This document shows, piece by piece, positions 46,801-58,558 of a DNA stretch of 64,000 bases. The stretch is from positions 992,001 to 1,056,000 of the forward strand of contig NZ_JACCKX010000001.1 in the NCBI RefSeq assembly GCF_013423955.1, in the 5' to 3' direction. Every line of letters begins with the position of its first letter. The first letter of the stretch is position 1. The notes under the pieces were generated by a model. It saw only the letters and a program-made list of their open reading frames with translations. It made no database searches and had not been told where the DNA came from. This DNA comes from Ottowia beijingensis (lineage in GTDB: Bacteria; Pseudomonadota; Gammaproteobacteria; Burkholderiales; Burkholderiaceae_C). The position numbers were made by a program, and so were the translations under genes.

Positions 46801-49792
46801 GGGGCACCCGCCGGCGGCTGCGGTGCCGGCTCTTCCTTCTTGGCCGGCGTGGTTTCCAGCACGGCACCCAGGATGCTGTTGGGGCGGTAGGTGGCCAGGC
46901 CCTTCAGGCCGGCTTCCCAGGCCTGGCGATACAGGTTCTTGAAATCCTCGTAGGGGTAGTCTTCGGGGATGTTGACCGTCTTGCTGATGCTGGTGTCCAC
47001 GTAGGGCTGCACGGCCTGCATCATGGCCACGTGCTCCTGCGCGGTCATCTCCAGCGCGTTGACGAAATACTCGGGCAGCGACGCCGCGTTGTCCGGCGTC
47101 ACCTGGCTGTCGATCAGCGAGCGGTACAGACGGAAGGCGTGGTCTTCCACCGTGTAGGCGCTCTTGCTGCCGTCGGCCTCGCGCTTGTTGCGCTGGTAGC
47201 CCCAGCTGAACGCCGGCTCGATGCCATTGCTGGCGTTGTCGGCAAAGGCCAGGCTGACGGTGCCCGTGGGCGCGATCGACAGCAGGTGGCTGTTACGGAT
47301 GCCGTGCTGGCGGATGTCGGCCTGGATGTCGGCTGGCAGGCGGCTGGCGAAGGTGCCCTTGGCCAGGTAACCGTCGGCCTTGAACTTCGGGAAGGCGCCC
47401 TTTTCCTTGGCCAGTTCCACCGAGGCGCGGTAGGCGGCGTCGCGCATGCGGCGCGCGATCTGCGTTGCCATGTCGCGGCCCTCGGCGCGGTCGTAGCGCA
47501 GTTTGAGCATGGTCAGCGCGTTGCCCAGGCCGGTGAAGCCGACGCCGATGCGGCGCTTGGCCGCGCTTTCAGCGCGCTGCTGCTCCAGCGGCCAGAAGGT
47601 GACGTCGAGCACGTTGTCGAGCGCGCGCACCTGGGTGGCGACGACCTGCTCGAAGGCGTCGAAATCGAACGTTGCATCCCCGCCGGCACCGAACGGGTGG
47701 CGCACGAAGTTGGTCAGGATGATGGGCCCCAGATCGCAGCAGCCGTAGGGCGGCAGCGGCTGCTCGCCGCAGTTGTGGACGTACAGACCATTGGCATCGA
47801 AAGCATGGACTTCGGCCACGGTCACGTCGTATACGTCTTCGTAGCCATCGGGTGTCAGCCCTTCGACAGTGGCGACGAACCGTTCACGATTCAGCCGGCG
47901 CTGGTATCCGCGCAGCGCGCGCTCAAGGGCATCGGCTTTCGCCTCGTCGGAAAAGCCGACGCGCTCAGCAACTCCGCCAGGTTGTCACCGCTGATGACCA
48001 GCTCATGCTGCGCCGCCACGACGTAGAGCCCCTGGCTGCCTTGCCCGTTGGGAAGCATGCGGGTGCCACTCGGGCGACGCTGGTCATGGAGCTTGCTGGC
48101 GATGCCCATGCGCAGCAGCATCCGTTGAACCGCTTGCAAATTGGCCAGGTCGCTCTGCGCCAGACGCACGCTGACGCCCTTGCTCTGCGTGCCCTGCACC
48201 GAACCGTCGCTGTCGAACAGGCCACGCAGCAATCCGGCATGAAACGCGCTGCTGGTGCACTCCAGCGCCGGCGTCAGCCCTTTCGCGCCCGGCGCCATGC
48301 CGTAGCGCACTGCCAAATCGCGCAGGGGCGCCGATGCCATGCGCACTTCGCCACGGTCGGCCAACGGGCGCTGCCATCCGGCGAAGTCCACCCGGTGCGG
48401 CAAGGTCTGGGCAGCGGCCAGGGCAGCAACCATCACGCCCGTGGGCGTCGGTGACGAGGCGCCATTGGCGACGGACTTAAAGCGTTCGTCCCATACGGAC
48501 AGAACCGCCCTGTCAGCCTTCAGAACGCCGTCGCCGACCAGCAGGCCCAGCAGGTAACCTTCGGCCTCTGTGCCTTCGCCGTCCCAGCCATCCATCGTTC
48601 GATGGTTGTGGAGCGCCACTTCGTCACCAGGCTGAAGATCCTGCGCCTGCACCCACTCGGTGCGCATGATGTAGCGCGTGCGCGTGGCTACGCGGCGAAC
48701 CTTGTGGTCGCAGGTCAGGCGCATGGCATGGCCTTCGACCGTGCGCAGTTCCAGCACAGGCCTGTGACCCGTGCGGAAGAAGCCTCGGCTCAGCACCGGA
48801 TAGGCGGCCCCGTCCACGACGGCCTCGAAGGTTTTGCCAATCAGTTGCGCGACCTGGGCCGGCCCTTCCGATGTCATCACCCAGGTGTCGGCCGTCACGC
48901 AAGGGTTGGTGGCTTCGATCTTCTCGGTGTAGTTGAGGTTGTTGTCGCGGCCGATCTGGTCGAGGAACAGGATGCCCGGCTCGGCGAAGTCGTAGGTCGA
49001 CTTCATGATGGTGTCCCACAGCTCGCGCGCGGGCAGCTTGCGGTACACCCACTGGCCGTCGGCGCGCTGGTAGGCGCCCTTGTCCATCACCTTGGGGCCG
49101 GGCATGGCCTTGTGCACCAGTTCCCAGTCGCTGCCGTCGGCCACGGCCTGCATGAAGGCATCGCTGACGCCGACCGAGACGTTGAAGTTGTTCCAGCGCC
49201 CCGGCGTGCGCTTGGCGGTGATGAACTCCAGCACGTCCGGGTGGTCGATGCGCAGCACGCCCATCTGCGCGCCGCGGCGTGCGCCGGCGCTTTCCACCGT
49301 GGAGCAGCTCTGGTCGAACACGTTCATGTAGCTGCACGGCCCGCTGGCCATGCTGGCGGTGCCTTTCACATACGCGCCCTTGGGGCGGATGCGGCTGAAG
49401 TCGTAGCCCACGCCGCCGCCGCGGCGCATGGTCTCGGCGGCCTCGCGCAGCGCCTCGTAGATGCCCGGATAGCCCTCGTCGTCGTGGCCCTGGATGGCGT
49501 CGCCCACCGGCTGCACGAAACAGTTGATCAGCGTGGCCTGGATGTCGGTGCCCGCCGCGCTCATGATGCGGCCGGCGCCGATGGCGCCGGCATACAGGTT
49601 GGCGAGGAACTTGCGCTCCCACTCGGCGCGCAGCTCGGGCTTCTCGACGCTGGCCAGCGCGCGCGCCACGCGGCCGTAGAGCTGGTCCAGGCTGGTTTCG
49701 CCGGGCTTGAAGTACTTCTCGGCCAGCACGTCGCGGCTGATGGGCTGCACGTCCAGCTGGTGCTCGGTGGCGGGCAGGGAATCGCGTTTCAT
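46797..49792 (-). CDS. nrdJa: Class II ribonucleotide reductase catalytic chain NrdJa with an intein, one frameshift inside the intein
   Basis: Adenosylcobalamin-dependent ribonucleotide reductase, which makes deoxynucleotides without oxygen. The precursor is about 998 residues; without the intein it is 621 (297 before, 324 after). Motifs: TLINCFVQPVGD, RRGGGVGYDFSRIRPKGA, AGARRGAQMGVLRIDHPD and, after splicing, ATNP-CGEQPLPPYGCCDLG, holding the catalytic cysteines, and SIAPTGTVSLAFADNASNGIEP. ATG 49792 has GGAGAG upstream. A single missing base at about 47960-47970 lies in the intein, not in the enzyme. It ends overlapping nrdJb. Expression needs cobalamin. Confidence 0.92.
47772..48901 (-). 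mobile_element. LAGLIDADG homing-endonuclease intein in NrdJa
   Basis: A 377-residue intein when the one-base loss is repaired. It starts with Cys1 (CVTADTWVMTSEG), has a block B TxxH (LTCDHKV), two LAGLIDADG motifs (GYLLGLLVGDGVL and AGLLRGLFDSDGSV), each with its acidic residue, and ends DVTVAEVHAFDANGLYVHN, the penultimate His and final Asn, followed by Cys+1 of the host. All splicing and nuclease residues seem to be present, so it may be active in both roles. Insertion is between NP and C of the ATNPCGEQ catalytic loop, a site used by other RNR inteins. Confidence 0.92.
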
Positions 49793-50105
49793 GTTGTCTC
49801 TCCGGGGTCGATACACGGCCTGCCGGCGCGTGATCGTGCACCGGGCAGCCAAGCCCCTCATTCTTGCACCTGGCGACTTCGGCATGCGGGATGTTGGTGT
49901 GATAGCTGCCTGCGGCTGCTATCGAACCAGAAGCGTGCAGCGCTTTAAACATGGGTTCCCGATGCACTTTTGAACCCCCATGAAACGACATGTACGCGCT
50001 CCGCTGCCCACCGTCCGCACGCTGGGGCCTTGACTTCGCCGCGGCGTCAGGCCTCGTAGAATCGCCCCTTCGCCCACCGTTTTCACCAGCCTCTGGACAG
50101 ACACC
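49793..50105. other. 313-base gap between divergent nrdJa and a secreted protein gene
   Basis: It holds the leaders of both genes and a partial RepA (GATAGCTGCCTGCGGCTGCT and GCGTGCAGCGC, about 49889-49940). I see no cobalamin riboswitch, no NrdR box pair and no gene. Confidence 0.5.
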
Positions 50106-50513
50106 ATGAACCGCTGCACAAAACCCCTCATTGCTTCTTTATTCATAGCTGTCAGCGCCCTGATGACGGTCGCTTTGGCCGTCTTTCCTTCAGAAGCGCA
50201 AGCCCAGCGCCTGTTCCCGCAGAAGGTGCAGCGCGGCAAGATCACTTTCGTCAATACACGCGAGGTGATGCTGAACGACCGCCCCGAGCGCCTGGCGCCC
50301 GGCGTGGTGGTGCGCAACGAGCGCAACACCATCGCCCTCACCGGCAGCCTGCGCGGCAACTCGTACACCGTCAATTACCTGCGCGACCCGATGGGCCTGG
50401 TGCGCGAGGTCTGGATCCTGTCGCCCGCCGAGGCCGAGCGCCCGGTGCGCCCCGCCTACCGCGGTCAGCCGGCTGTGCCCGCCGAAGCGGACCCGACCGT
50501 CTACGCCAACTGA
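50106..50513 (+). CDS. Conserved exported hypothetical protein
   Basis: A 135-residue protein with a signal peptide ([20 protein letters not shown], cleavage near SEAQAQ). The mature part reads [20 protein letters not shown] and [20 protein letters not shown], a basic, beta-rich pattern I know from uncharacterised Comamonadaceae proteins. It ends in a Pro-rich tail. Part of the signal-peptide coding sequence derives from a RepA repeat (50133-50196). It precedes miaB by 91 bases and may be co-transcribed with it. Confidence 0.72.
   Translation: MNRCTKPLIASLFIAVSALMTVALAVFPSEAQAQRLFPQKVQRGKITFVNTREVMLNDRPERLAPGVVVRNERNTIALTGSLRGNSYTVNYLRDPMGLVREVWILSPAEAERPVRPAYRGQPAVPAEADPTVYAN
50133..50196 (+). 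repeat. Probable RepA copy in a signal-peptide coding region
   Basis: TTCATAGCTGTCAGCGCCCT, then GTCGCTTTGGCCG and a T/C-rich tail. It encodes [15 protein letters not shown], the hydrophobic core of the signal peptide. Confidence 0.55.
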
Positions 50514-50604
50514 CGGCCCGCGCCGCGCGGCGGTCACTCGCCGCCACGGCCACGCCCTGCCGGCGCCGGCCGGCATCCCTTTTCCGTATTTCCAGGAGAC
50601 GTCC

Positions 50605-51939
50605 ATGTCTCGCAAAGTCTTCATCAAAACCTTCGGCTGCCAGATGAACGAGTACGACTCGGACAAGATGGCCGACGTGCTGGGCGCTGCCCAGGGCTAC
50701 GAGCCCACCGACAACGTCGACGAGGCCGACCTGATCCTGTTCAACACCTGTTCGGTGCGCGAGAAGGCGCAGGAGAAGGTGTTCAGCGACCTGGGCCGCG
50801 TGAAGCACCTCAAGCAGAAAGGCGTGCTGATCGGCGTCGGCGGCTGCGTGGCCAGCCAGGAGGGTGAAGCCATCATCGCCCGCGCGCCCTACGTCGACGT
50901 GGTGTTCGGCCCGCAGACCCTGCACCGCCTGCCCGAGCTGCTGTCGCAACGCGCGCAGCAGCAGCAACCGCAGGTGGACATCCGCTTTCCCGAGATCGAG
51001 AAGTTCGACCACCTGCCCCCGGCGCGCGTGGAGGGCGCCAGCGCCTTCGTCTCGATCATGGAAGGTTGCTCCAAATACTGTAGCTACTGCGTGGTGCCGT
51101 ACACGCGCGGCGAAGAGTTCAGCCGCCCGTTCGACGACGTGCTGACCGAAGTCGCCGGCCTGGCCGACCAGGGCGTGAAGGAGGTGACGCTGCTGGGCCA
51201 GAACGTGAACGCCTACCGCGGCAAGATGGGCGACACGGACGAGATTGCTGACTTCGCCCTGCTGATCGAGTACGTGGCCGAGATCCCCGGCATCGAGCGC
51301 ATCCGCTACACCACCAGCCACCCGAACGAATTCACGCAGCGGCTGATCGACGTCTACGCCAGGGTGCCGCAGCTGGTCAGCCACCTGCACCTGCCGGTGC
51401 AGCACGGCTCAGACCGCATCCTGATGGCGATGAAGCGCGGCTACACCGCCATGGAATACAAGAGCATCATCCGCAAGCTGCGCGCGGTGCGGCCCGATTT
51501 GAGCCTGTCGAGCGACTTCATCGTCGGCTTTCCGGGCGAGACCGAGGACGACTTCGGCAAGATGATGAAGCTGATCGACGACGTGGGTTACGACGCCAGC
51601 TTCAGCTTCATCTTCAGCCCCCGCCCCGGCACGCCGGCCGCCAACCTGCACGACGACACGCCGCACGCGGTGAAGCTGAAGCGCCTGCAGCACCTGCAGG
51701 CCACCATCGAGCAGAACGTGCGCGCCATCGGCGCCAGCCGCGTGGGCACGGTGCAGCGCATCCTGGTCGAAGGGCCGTCGCGCAAGAACCCGGCCGAGCT
51801 GATGGGCCGCACCTTCTGCAACCGCATCGTCAACTTCGACGGCGGCCCGCACCGCGCGCGCTTGGTGGGCCAGATGATCGACGTGACCATCACCGAGGCG
51901 CTGCCGCATTCGCTGCGGGGGCGGGTGCTGACCGCTTGA
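50605..51939 (+). CDS. miaB: tRNA-2-methylthio-N6-dimethylallyladenosine synthase
   Basis: Radical-SAM methylthiotransferase that adds the 2-methylthio group to i6A37 in tRNA. The 444 residues have the UPF0004 domain ([19 protein letters not shown]), the radical-SAM CxxxCxxC in [17 protein letters not shown] (about residue 155) and a C-terminal TRAM domain ([23 protein letters not shown]..). ATG 50605 follows CAGGAGAC. The groE promoter starts at its stop codon. Frame intact. Confidence 0.96.
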   Translation: MSRKVFIKTFGCQMNEYDSDKMADVLGAAQGYEPTDNVDEADLILFNTCSVREKAQEKVFSDLGRVKHLKQKGVLIGVGGCVASQEGEAIIARAPYVDVVFGPQTLHRLPELLSQRAQQQQPQVDIRFPEIEKFDHLPPARVEGASAFVSIMEGCSKYCSYCVVPYTRGEEFSRPFDDVLTEVAGLADQGVKEVTLLGQNVNAYRGKMGDTDEIADFALLIEYVAEIPGIERIRYTTSHPNEFTQRLIDVYARVPQLVSHLHLPVQHGSDRILMAMKRGYTAMEYKSIIRKLRAVRPDLSLSSDFIVGFPGETEDDFGKMMKLIDDVGYDASFSFIFSPRPGTPAANLHDDTPHAVKLKRLQHLQATIEQNVRAIGASRVGTVQRILVEGPSRKNPAELMGRTFCNRIVNFDGGPHRARLVGQMIDVTITEALPHSLRGRVLTA

Positions 51940-51963
51940 AATCGCTCAAAACGCCTTTATCAT
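51936..51963 (+). promoter_or_regulatory. Sigma-70-type promoter of groESL
   Basis: TTGAAA (51936-51941), a 16-base spacer and TATCAT (51958-51963). The CIRCE operator begins at the last base of the -10 box. The -35 overlaps the miaB stop codon. Confidence 0.7.
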
Positions 51964-51989
51964 TAGCACTCGCTGGGGTTGAGTGCTAA
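51963..51989 (+). promoter_or_regulatory. CIRCE operator (HrcA site)
   Basis: TTAGCACTC-N9-GAGTGCTAA, a perfect CIRCE element, about 97 bases before groES. HrcA repression at such sites controls groESL in heat shock. Confidence 0.95.
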
Positions 51990-52086
51990 CAGCACCTGCT
52001 CCATCGCCTTCCGGTTGCTCGACGATCCCTGCGGATGTCTGGTGAGCAGCCAAAAACCGTTGCATACCTTGAACTTAGGAGAACCC

Positions 52087-52377
52087 ATGAAACTGCGCCC
52101 TCTCGCCGATCGCGTGATCGTCAAGCGCCTGGAGAACGAAACCAAGACCGCCTCCGGCATCGTGATTCCCGACAACGCCGCCGAAAAGCCCGACCAGGGT
52201 GAAGTGCTGGCCGTCGGCCCCGGCAAGAAGAACGACAAGGGCGAAGTCTCCGCCATGAACGTGAAGGTGGGCGACCGCGTGCTGTTCGGCAAGTACAGCG
52301 GCCAGACCGTCAAGGTCGATGGCGACGAACTGCTGGTGATGAAGGAAGACGACCTGTTCGCCGTGGTCGAGCAGTAA
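52087..52377 (+). CDS. groES: Co-chaperonin GroES
   Basis: The 96-residue lid of the GroEL/GroES folding chamber. It has [20 protein letters not shown], the mobile loop [15 protein letters not shown] and the C-terminal [22 protein letters not shown] 52087 has AGGAGAA upstream. Heat-shock control by CIRCE. It is followed by groEL after 101 bases, a gap filled by a RepA repeat, so the two are one operon. Confidence 0.97.
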   Translation: MKLRPLADRVIVKRLENETKTASGIVIPDNAAEKPDQGEVLAVGPGKKNDKGEVSAMNVKVGDRVLFGKYSGQTVKVDGDELLVMKEDDLFAVVEQ

Positions 52378-52400
52378 GTTCTCGCCAGTTTCCCGCATAC

Positions 52401-54122
<1,722 letters not shown>

Positions 54123-54154
54123 TCCCGCGCTGCTGGTCAGCCGACCGCTGAAGC

Positions 54155-54185
54155 AAAAGAGCCGCTGGAGACAGCGGCTCTTTTT
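54155..54185 (+). terminator. Intrinsic terminator of groESL
   Basis: AGAGCCGCTG-GAGA-CAGCGGCTCT followed by T5; an A run precedes it, so it could also serve the convergent pgi gene. Confidence 0.92.
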
Positions 54186-54211
54186 GTCCGCGCCGACAAA
54201 GCGCGCGACGC

Positions 54212-55806
54212 TCATCGCAACTGCTTGAGCAGACCGGCTGTGGAGACATCCAGGGCCGTCACGTCACCCGAGTGCAAGGCGGCCTCGATCTCGCCCGCAT
54301 GCTGTTTGCCCAGCTCCACCCCCACTGGTCGAAGGGGTTGATGCCCCACAACGCACCCAGGACAATCGTGCGATGCTCATAGAGCGATAGCAGCGCCCCC
54401 AGGCTGTGCGGCGACAAATCGGGCAGCAGCAGCACGGTGGAGGGGCGGTTGCCGGGGAAGTGGCGCTCGGGCGCATCGCCCGCCTGCCCCATCATCAGCG
54501 CGCGGGCCTGGGCCAGAGCGTTGGCGAGCAGCTTGGTGTGGTGGCCGGGCAAGGCGTGCGCGGGGTTGCGCACCAGCACGAATTCGACCGGCACCGGCTG
54601 CGTGCCCTGGTGCAGCATCTGGAAGAAGGCGTGCTGGCCGTTGCTGCCGACCTCGCCCCAGGTGACGGGCGCGGTGTGCAGCGACAAGGCACGGCCGCGC
54701 GTGTCGACGCGCTTGCCGTTGCTTTCCATCTCCAGTTGCTGCAGATAGGCCGGCAGCCGGCGCAGGCCATGGTGGTAGGGCGCCACGCAGCGGCTGCCGA
54801 AGCCGTGGAAGTGGCGGCACCAAAGGTCGAGCAGCGCCAGCTGCACCGGCAGGTTGCGCGCCAACGGCGTCTGGGCAAAGTGCGCATCCATGGCACGCGC
54901 ACCCGCCAGCAGATCACGGAACGCCGCTGACCCGATGGCGATGGCGATGGGCAGGCCGATGGGCGACCACAGCGAATAGCGCCCGCCCACGCCTCCGTCG
55001 AAGGCGAAGCAGCGCCCGGCGCCAAAGGCTTCGGCGGCGGCGGTGTTCGAGCTGACAGCGACGAAGTGTCGCGCCACGTCGGTGCCGCCCTGCGCGGCGA
55101 ACCAGGCGCGCGCTGAGGCAGCGTTTTGCATCGTCTCGGCCGTGCCGAAGCTCTTGGAGGCGACGATGAACAGCGTGCTGTCGACCCGCAGTTCCGGCAG
55201 CAGTTCGGCCAGTTCGTGGCCGTCCATGTTGGCCACGAAGTGCACGCGCGGGCCATTGGCCACGCCGCTGGCGCGCAGCGCCTGCACCACCAGGCGCGGC
55301 CCCAGGTCGGAGCCGCCGACGCCCAGGTTGACGACGTCGGTGAAGGCGCTGTCAGCGCGCACGGCGTCGGCGTAGGCCAGCATGGCCGACTGCGTGGCGG
55401 TGATTTCGCGCCGCAGATTGACTATGTTTTCAGGAGCTGCTGGCGCTTGCCTGTCGGGCTCTGTAGCGTCTTTTGATTCAGAACGCCAGTGCACGTGCGT
55501 GACGGCGCGCTGTTCGCTGGTGTTGATGCGCTCGCCGGCCAGCATGGCGTCGCGCAGCGATTCCACGCCGCACTCGCGCGCCAGTTGGGTCAGCAAGCGT
55601 TGCGCTTCGTCGTCGATCAGGTTCTTCGACAGGTCGGAGTGCACCTCGGCGGCATCGAAACTGAAGCGCGCGGCGCGGTCTGCGTCCTGCGCGAAAGCCT
55701 GGCGCAGGTCGAACGCAGCGGTGCCGCTGAATTGCTGCGTGAAGTGCTGCTGCAACGCCGCCCAGGCGGGCGTTTCGTCGCAGCGCGGTCGGTGGCGCCA
55801 ATCCAT
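54212..55806 (-). CDS. pgi: Glucose-6-phosphate isomerase, one frameshift
   Basis: Converts glucose-6-phosphate and fructose-6-phosphate. About 531 residues when repaired. It has VNLGVGGSDLGPRLVVQAL, the signature FAFDGGVGGRYSLWSPIGLP and the catalytic NGKRVD and GSNGQHAFFQMLHQG regions. The break is at C5 54319-54323; one more G on the coding strand gives DQWGVELGKQHAGEIEAALH and the end LLKQLR at 54212. ATG 55806. A RepA repeat encodes an insertion around residues 110-128. It is 13 bases downstream of tal, same strand. Confidence 0.93.
55423..55483 (+). repeat. RepA copy translated inside pgi
   Basis: TTTTCAGGAGCTGCTGGCGC, TTGCCTGTCGGGCTC, TAGCGTCTTTTGATTC. On the pgi strand it reads SKDATEPDRQAPAAPENIVN, in an N-terminal surface region. 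Confidence 0.7.
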
Positions 55807-55819
55807 CGGCTGGCGCGGC

Positions 55820-56766
55820 TCAGGCCGCCTGCATCAGGGCTTCGAGCTTTTCGGCGTCGGCGATGAAGGCGCGGATGCCCTCGGCCAGCTTCTCGGTGGC
55901 CATGGCGTCCTGGTTCAGGGCCAGGCGGAAGGCCGGCTCGTCGTACTGCACGGCGGGCAGGTCGAGCGCCCTGGCCGCGGCCGCATCCAGCGCGCGCGGC
56001 AGCGGGCCTCGGTGGCGGCCAGTTGCGCCAGCAGTTCGGGGCTGATGGTGAGCAGGTCGCAGCCGGCCAGCGCGGTGATCTGGCCCGCGTTGCGGAAGCT
56101 CGCGCCCATCACCTCGGTGGCGATGCCGTGGCGCTTGTAGTGGTTGAAGATGCGGGTGACGGACTGCACGCCAGGGTCGTTGGCACCGGCCATGGCGGCC
56201 TCGTCCCAGCCCGCGCCGGCCTGCTTCTTGTACCAGTCGTAGATGCGGCCCACGAACGGCGAGATGAGCTGCACCCTGGCCTGCCCGCAGGCCACCGCCT
56301 GGCAGAAGCTGAACAGCAGCGTGAGGTTGCAGTTGATGCCGCGCTGCTGCAGGCGCTCGGCGGCGCGGATGCCTTCCCAGGTGCTGGCAATCTTGATCAG
56401 CACGCGGTCGGTGGGCACGCCAGCGGCCTGGTACAGCTCGATCAGGCGTTCGGCGCGGGTGTAGGTGGCGTCTTCGTCGAAGGACAGGCGCGCGTCCACC
56501 TCGGTCGACACGCGGCCGGGAATGATCGACAGGATCTCGGTGCCGAAGCGCACCAGCAGGCGGTCGACCACCTCGTCCAGCGGCTTGCCGCGGTGCGCCG
56601 CCACGGTCTCCTTCAGCAGCGGCGCGTACTCGGGCTTCTGCACCGCCTTGAGGATGAGCGAGGGGTTGGTGGTGGCGTCCTGTGGCTGGAACGCCGCCAA
56701 CTGCTTGAAGTCGCCGGTGTCGGCGACGACGGTGGTGAATGCCTTGAGCGCTTCGAGCTGGTTCAT
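55820..56766 (-). CDS. tal: Transaldolase, one frameshift
   Basis: Moves a dihydroxyacetone unit between sugar phosphates in the pentose phosphate pathway. About 315 residues. It has [14 protein letters not shown], the Schiff-base Lys in [16 protein letters not shown] (about residue 130) and [10 protein letters not shown]. The break is at G3 56004-56006; one more base gives [20 protein letters not shown] and an end at 55820 (EALMQAA). ATG 56766. It is upstream of pgi on the same strand, a sugar-phosphate operon. Confidence 0.93.
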
Positions 56767-56798
56767 GAGGGGCGATTATCCCCGCCCCCGCAGCGCCT

Positions 56799-57356
56799 TC
56801 AGCGGCGCATGAGAAAGCCGCTGGCCACGGCCACCGCCTCGTCGTCGGCCTGCACGGCGCCGGGCGGGCCGCCCTTGCCCCACAGCACGCCGCCCCAGCC
56901 CATCGACAGGAACTCGGCGCACAGGCGCACCGAGTCGATCATGGGCTGCGCCTTGGCGCGGTCGCCGCTGGTGGTGATGAGGTGCAGGCGCTTGGCCGCC
57001 ATCTGCTCCTTGAACGGCACGCCGGGCGTGCGCATCCAGCCGCTCCAGTGGTCGATGTAGGTCTTCAACTGGCTGGGGATGCTGTACCAGTACACCGGCG
57101 AGACGAACACCAGGTCGGTGCAGGCCAGTGTGGCGTCCAGCAGGGCTTTCAGATCGCCCTCGGGCGGCGCATAGGTACCGGTGGTGTGACGGCGGTCCAC
57201 AAAGGACGGCAGCGCCATGCCGGCCAGGTGCAGCCATTGCTGCTGCACCTCGGGCGCCAGCGTGGCGGCGGCCTGCCGGGCCAGCCATTCGGTGTTGCCG
57301 GTGTGGCCGGGCTCGCGCGTGGAAGCCACCAGGAAAAGAAAGCGACGATCGTTCAT
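56799..57356 (-). CDS. Flavodoxin-like NAD(P)H-dependent FMN reductase
   Basis: A 185-residue flavoprotein. It starts with the FMN loop [20 protein letters not shown], followed by [23 protein letters not shown], the usual dimer and flavin contact. Members are azoreductase or quinone reductases or supply flavin. ATG 57356 (MNDRRF); a TTG two codons upstream is less likely. A RepA repeat fills the leader. It is downstream of the dpp operon, and 32 bases upstream of tal, on the same strand. Confidence 0.83.
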   Translation of the reverse strand: MNDRRFLFLVASTREPGHTGNTEWLARQAAATLAPEVQQQWLHLAGMALPSFVDRRHTTGTYAPPEGDLKALLDATLACTDLVFVSPVYWYSIPSQLKTYIDHWSGWMRTPGVPFKEQMAAKRLHLITTSGDRAKAQPMIDSVRLCAEFLSMGWGGVLWGKGGPPGAVQADDEAVAVASGFLMRR

Positions 57357-57420
57357 GGTCAAAATGGCCTGCAGCGCCCGTCTGGAAGGCGCAAGCAGCT
57401 ATTGAAACAATAGTAATTCA
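57357..57420 (-). repeat. RepA copy between dppF and the flavin reductase
   Basis: On the minus strand ACTATTGTTTCAATAGCTGC, TTGCGCC, GGGCGCTGCAGGCC and ATTTTGACC. It includes the dppF stop region and ends at the next start codon. Confidence 0.85.
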
Positions 57421-58558
57421 GATACGGCCTTCTTCCACCGCATGGCAGGCCACTTCGATGCCGTGCAGGCGCAGCATGGCCGGACGCTCGGTCTTGCAGC
57501 GTGCGTTGGCATGCGGGCAGCGCGGGTGGAAGGTGCAGCCCGCGGGCGGGTTCAGCGGGTTGGGCACCTCCCCTGCACAGGCGTGCGGGCACGGCCGGTG
57601 TCGTGCATCTTGGGGATCGCATCGAGCAGCATGCGCGTATACGGGTGGCGCGGCGTGCTGAAGAGCAGCGACTTGGGCGCCAGCTCGACGATGCGACCCA
57701 GGTACATCACGCCCACGTGGTCGCTCACGTGGCGCACCACGGCCAGGTTGTGGCTGATGAACAGGTAGGTCAGGCCCTGCTCGCGCTGCAGGTTCTTCAT
57801 GATGTTGAGCACTTGCGCCTGCACCGAGACGTCAAGCGCGCTGGTCGGTTCGTCGCACACCAGAAACTCGGGGCTGGTGGCCAGTGCGCGCGCAATCGAG
57901 ATGCGCTGGCGCTGCCCGCCCGAGAACTGGTGCGGGTACTTCACCATGTCTGCCGCCGACAGGCCCACCGACTGCAGCAGTTCGCCCACGCGCTGCTCCT
58001 GCGCCGCGCGGCCCTGCACCGTGCGGTGCTCGCGCATCGGCTCGGCAATGATGTCGCCCACCTTCCAGCGCGGGTTGAGGCTGGCGTACGGGTCCTGAAA
58101 GATCATCTGGATGCGCTCGCGCAGCTTCAGCGCGCGCTGGCCGCCGGCCTTGAAGACGGCGTGCGCGTCCTGCCCGTCGAAGTGGAAGCTGCCGCGCGTG
58201 GGCTCGTACAGGCCCACCAGCAGGCGCGCGGCGGTGCTCTTGCCACAGCCCGACTCGCCCACCAGCGCCAGCGTCTGGCCCTTCTGGATGGTGAAGGTGG
58301 CATCGTCCACCGCGTGCAGCAGCTGGCGCGGCTTGCGCTCCAGAATGCGGTTGAGCAGCGGCGGCGATACGTCGAAGGTCTTGGCCAGGCCGGCGGCGCG
58401 CACCAGCGGCTCACCCGCCGCAGGGCGCCCGGCATTGGCCCTCTCCCCGCTGGGGGAGGGCTGGGGTGGGGCCGGCCGCGCCCTGCTCGATCAGCGAAGC
58501 CCCCATCCCGGCCTTCCCCAGCGGGGAAGGAGAAAATGCCACGACGCTCGCTGTTCAT
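57418..58558 (-). CDS. dppF: Dipeptide ABC transporter ATPase DppF, two frameshifts
   Basis: Cytoplasmic ATPase of the oligopeptide importer, about 380 residues. It has [17 protein letters not shown] (Walker A), [15 protein letters not shown] (signature), [13 protein letters not shown] (Walker B) and the C-terminal OPP domain with two Cys ([15 protein letters not shown]) for an iron-sulfur-like site. Breaks: C4 57570-57573 and G5 58452-58456. The proper start is ATG 58558, which overlaps the dppD stop (ATGA). A GC-rich palindromic repeat gives ~45 extra residues between MNSERRG and the family start [16 protein letters not shown] 58403 is the start if the insert is not coding. Confidence 0.86.
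58439..58530. repeat. Inverted GC-rich palindromic repeat at the dppF start
   Basis: CTCTCCCCGCTGGGGGAGGG, then CTGGGGTGGGG; the mirror copy reads CCATCCCGGCCTTCCCCAGC and GGGGAAGG. Two ~30-bp arms, each with its own palindrome, lie within the N-terminal coding part of dppF. Confidence 0.8.

Noticed and set aside
47891..49885. NrdJa as a gene truncated in its intein, with a separate downstream gene 46797-47825
   Set aside because: One base joins the frames exactly inside the intein, and the two enzyme halves complete each other at NP/CGEQ.
49793..50105. Cobalamin riboswitch before nrdJa
   Set aside because: Expected for a B12-dependent enzyme, but I find no B12-box-like core or paired leader there.
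54155..54185. Small RNA gene downstream of groEL
   Set aside because: The hairpin with T5 is a standard terminator and there is no separate promoter in the 90-base gap.
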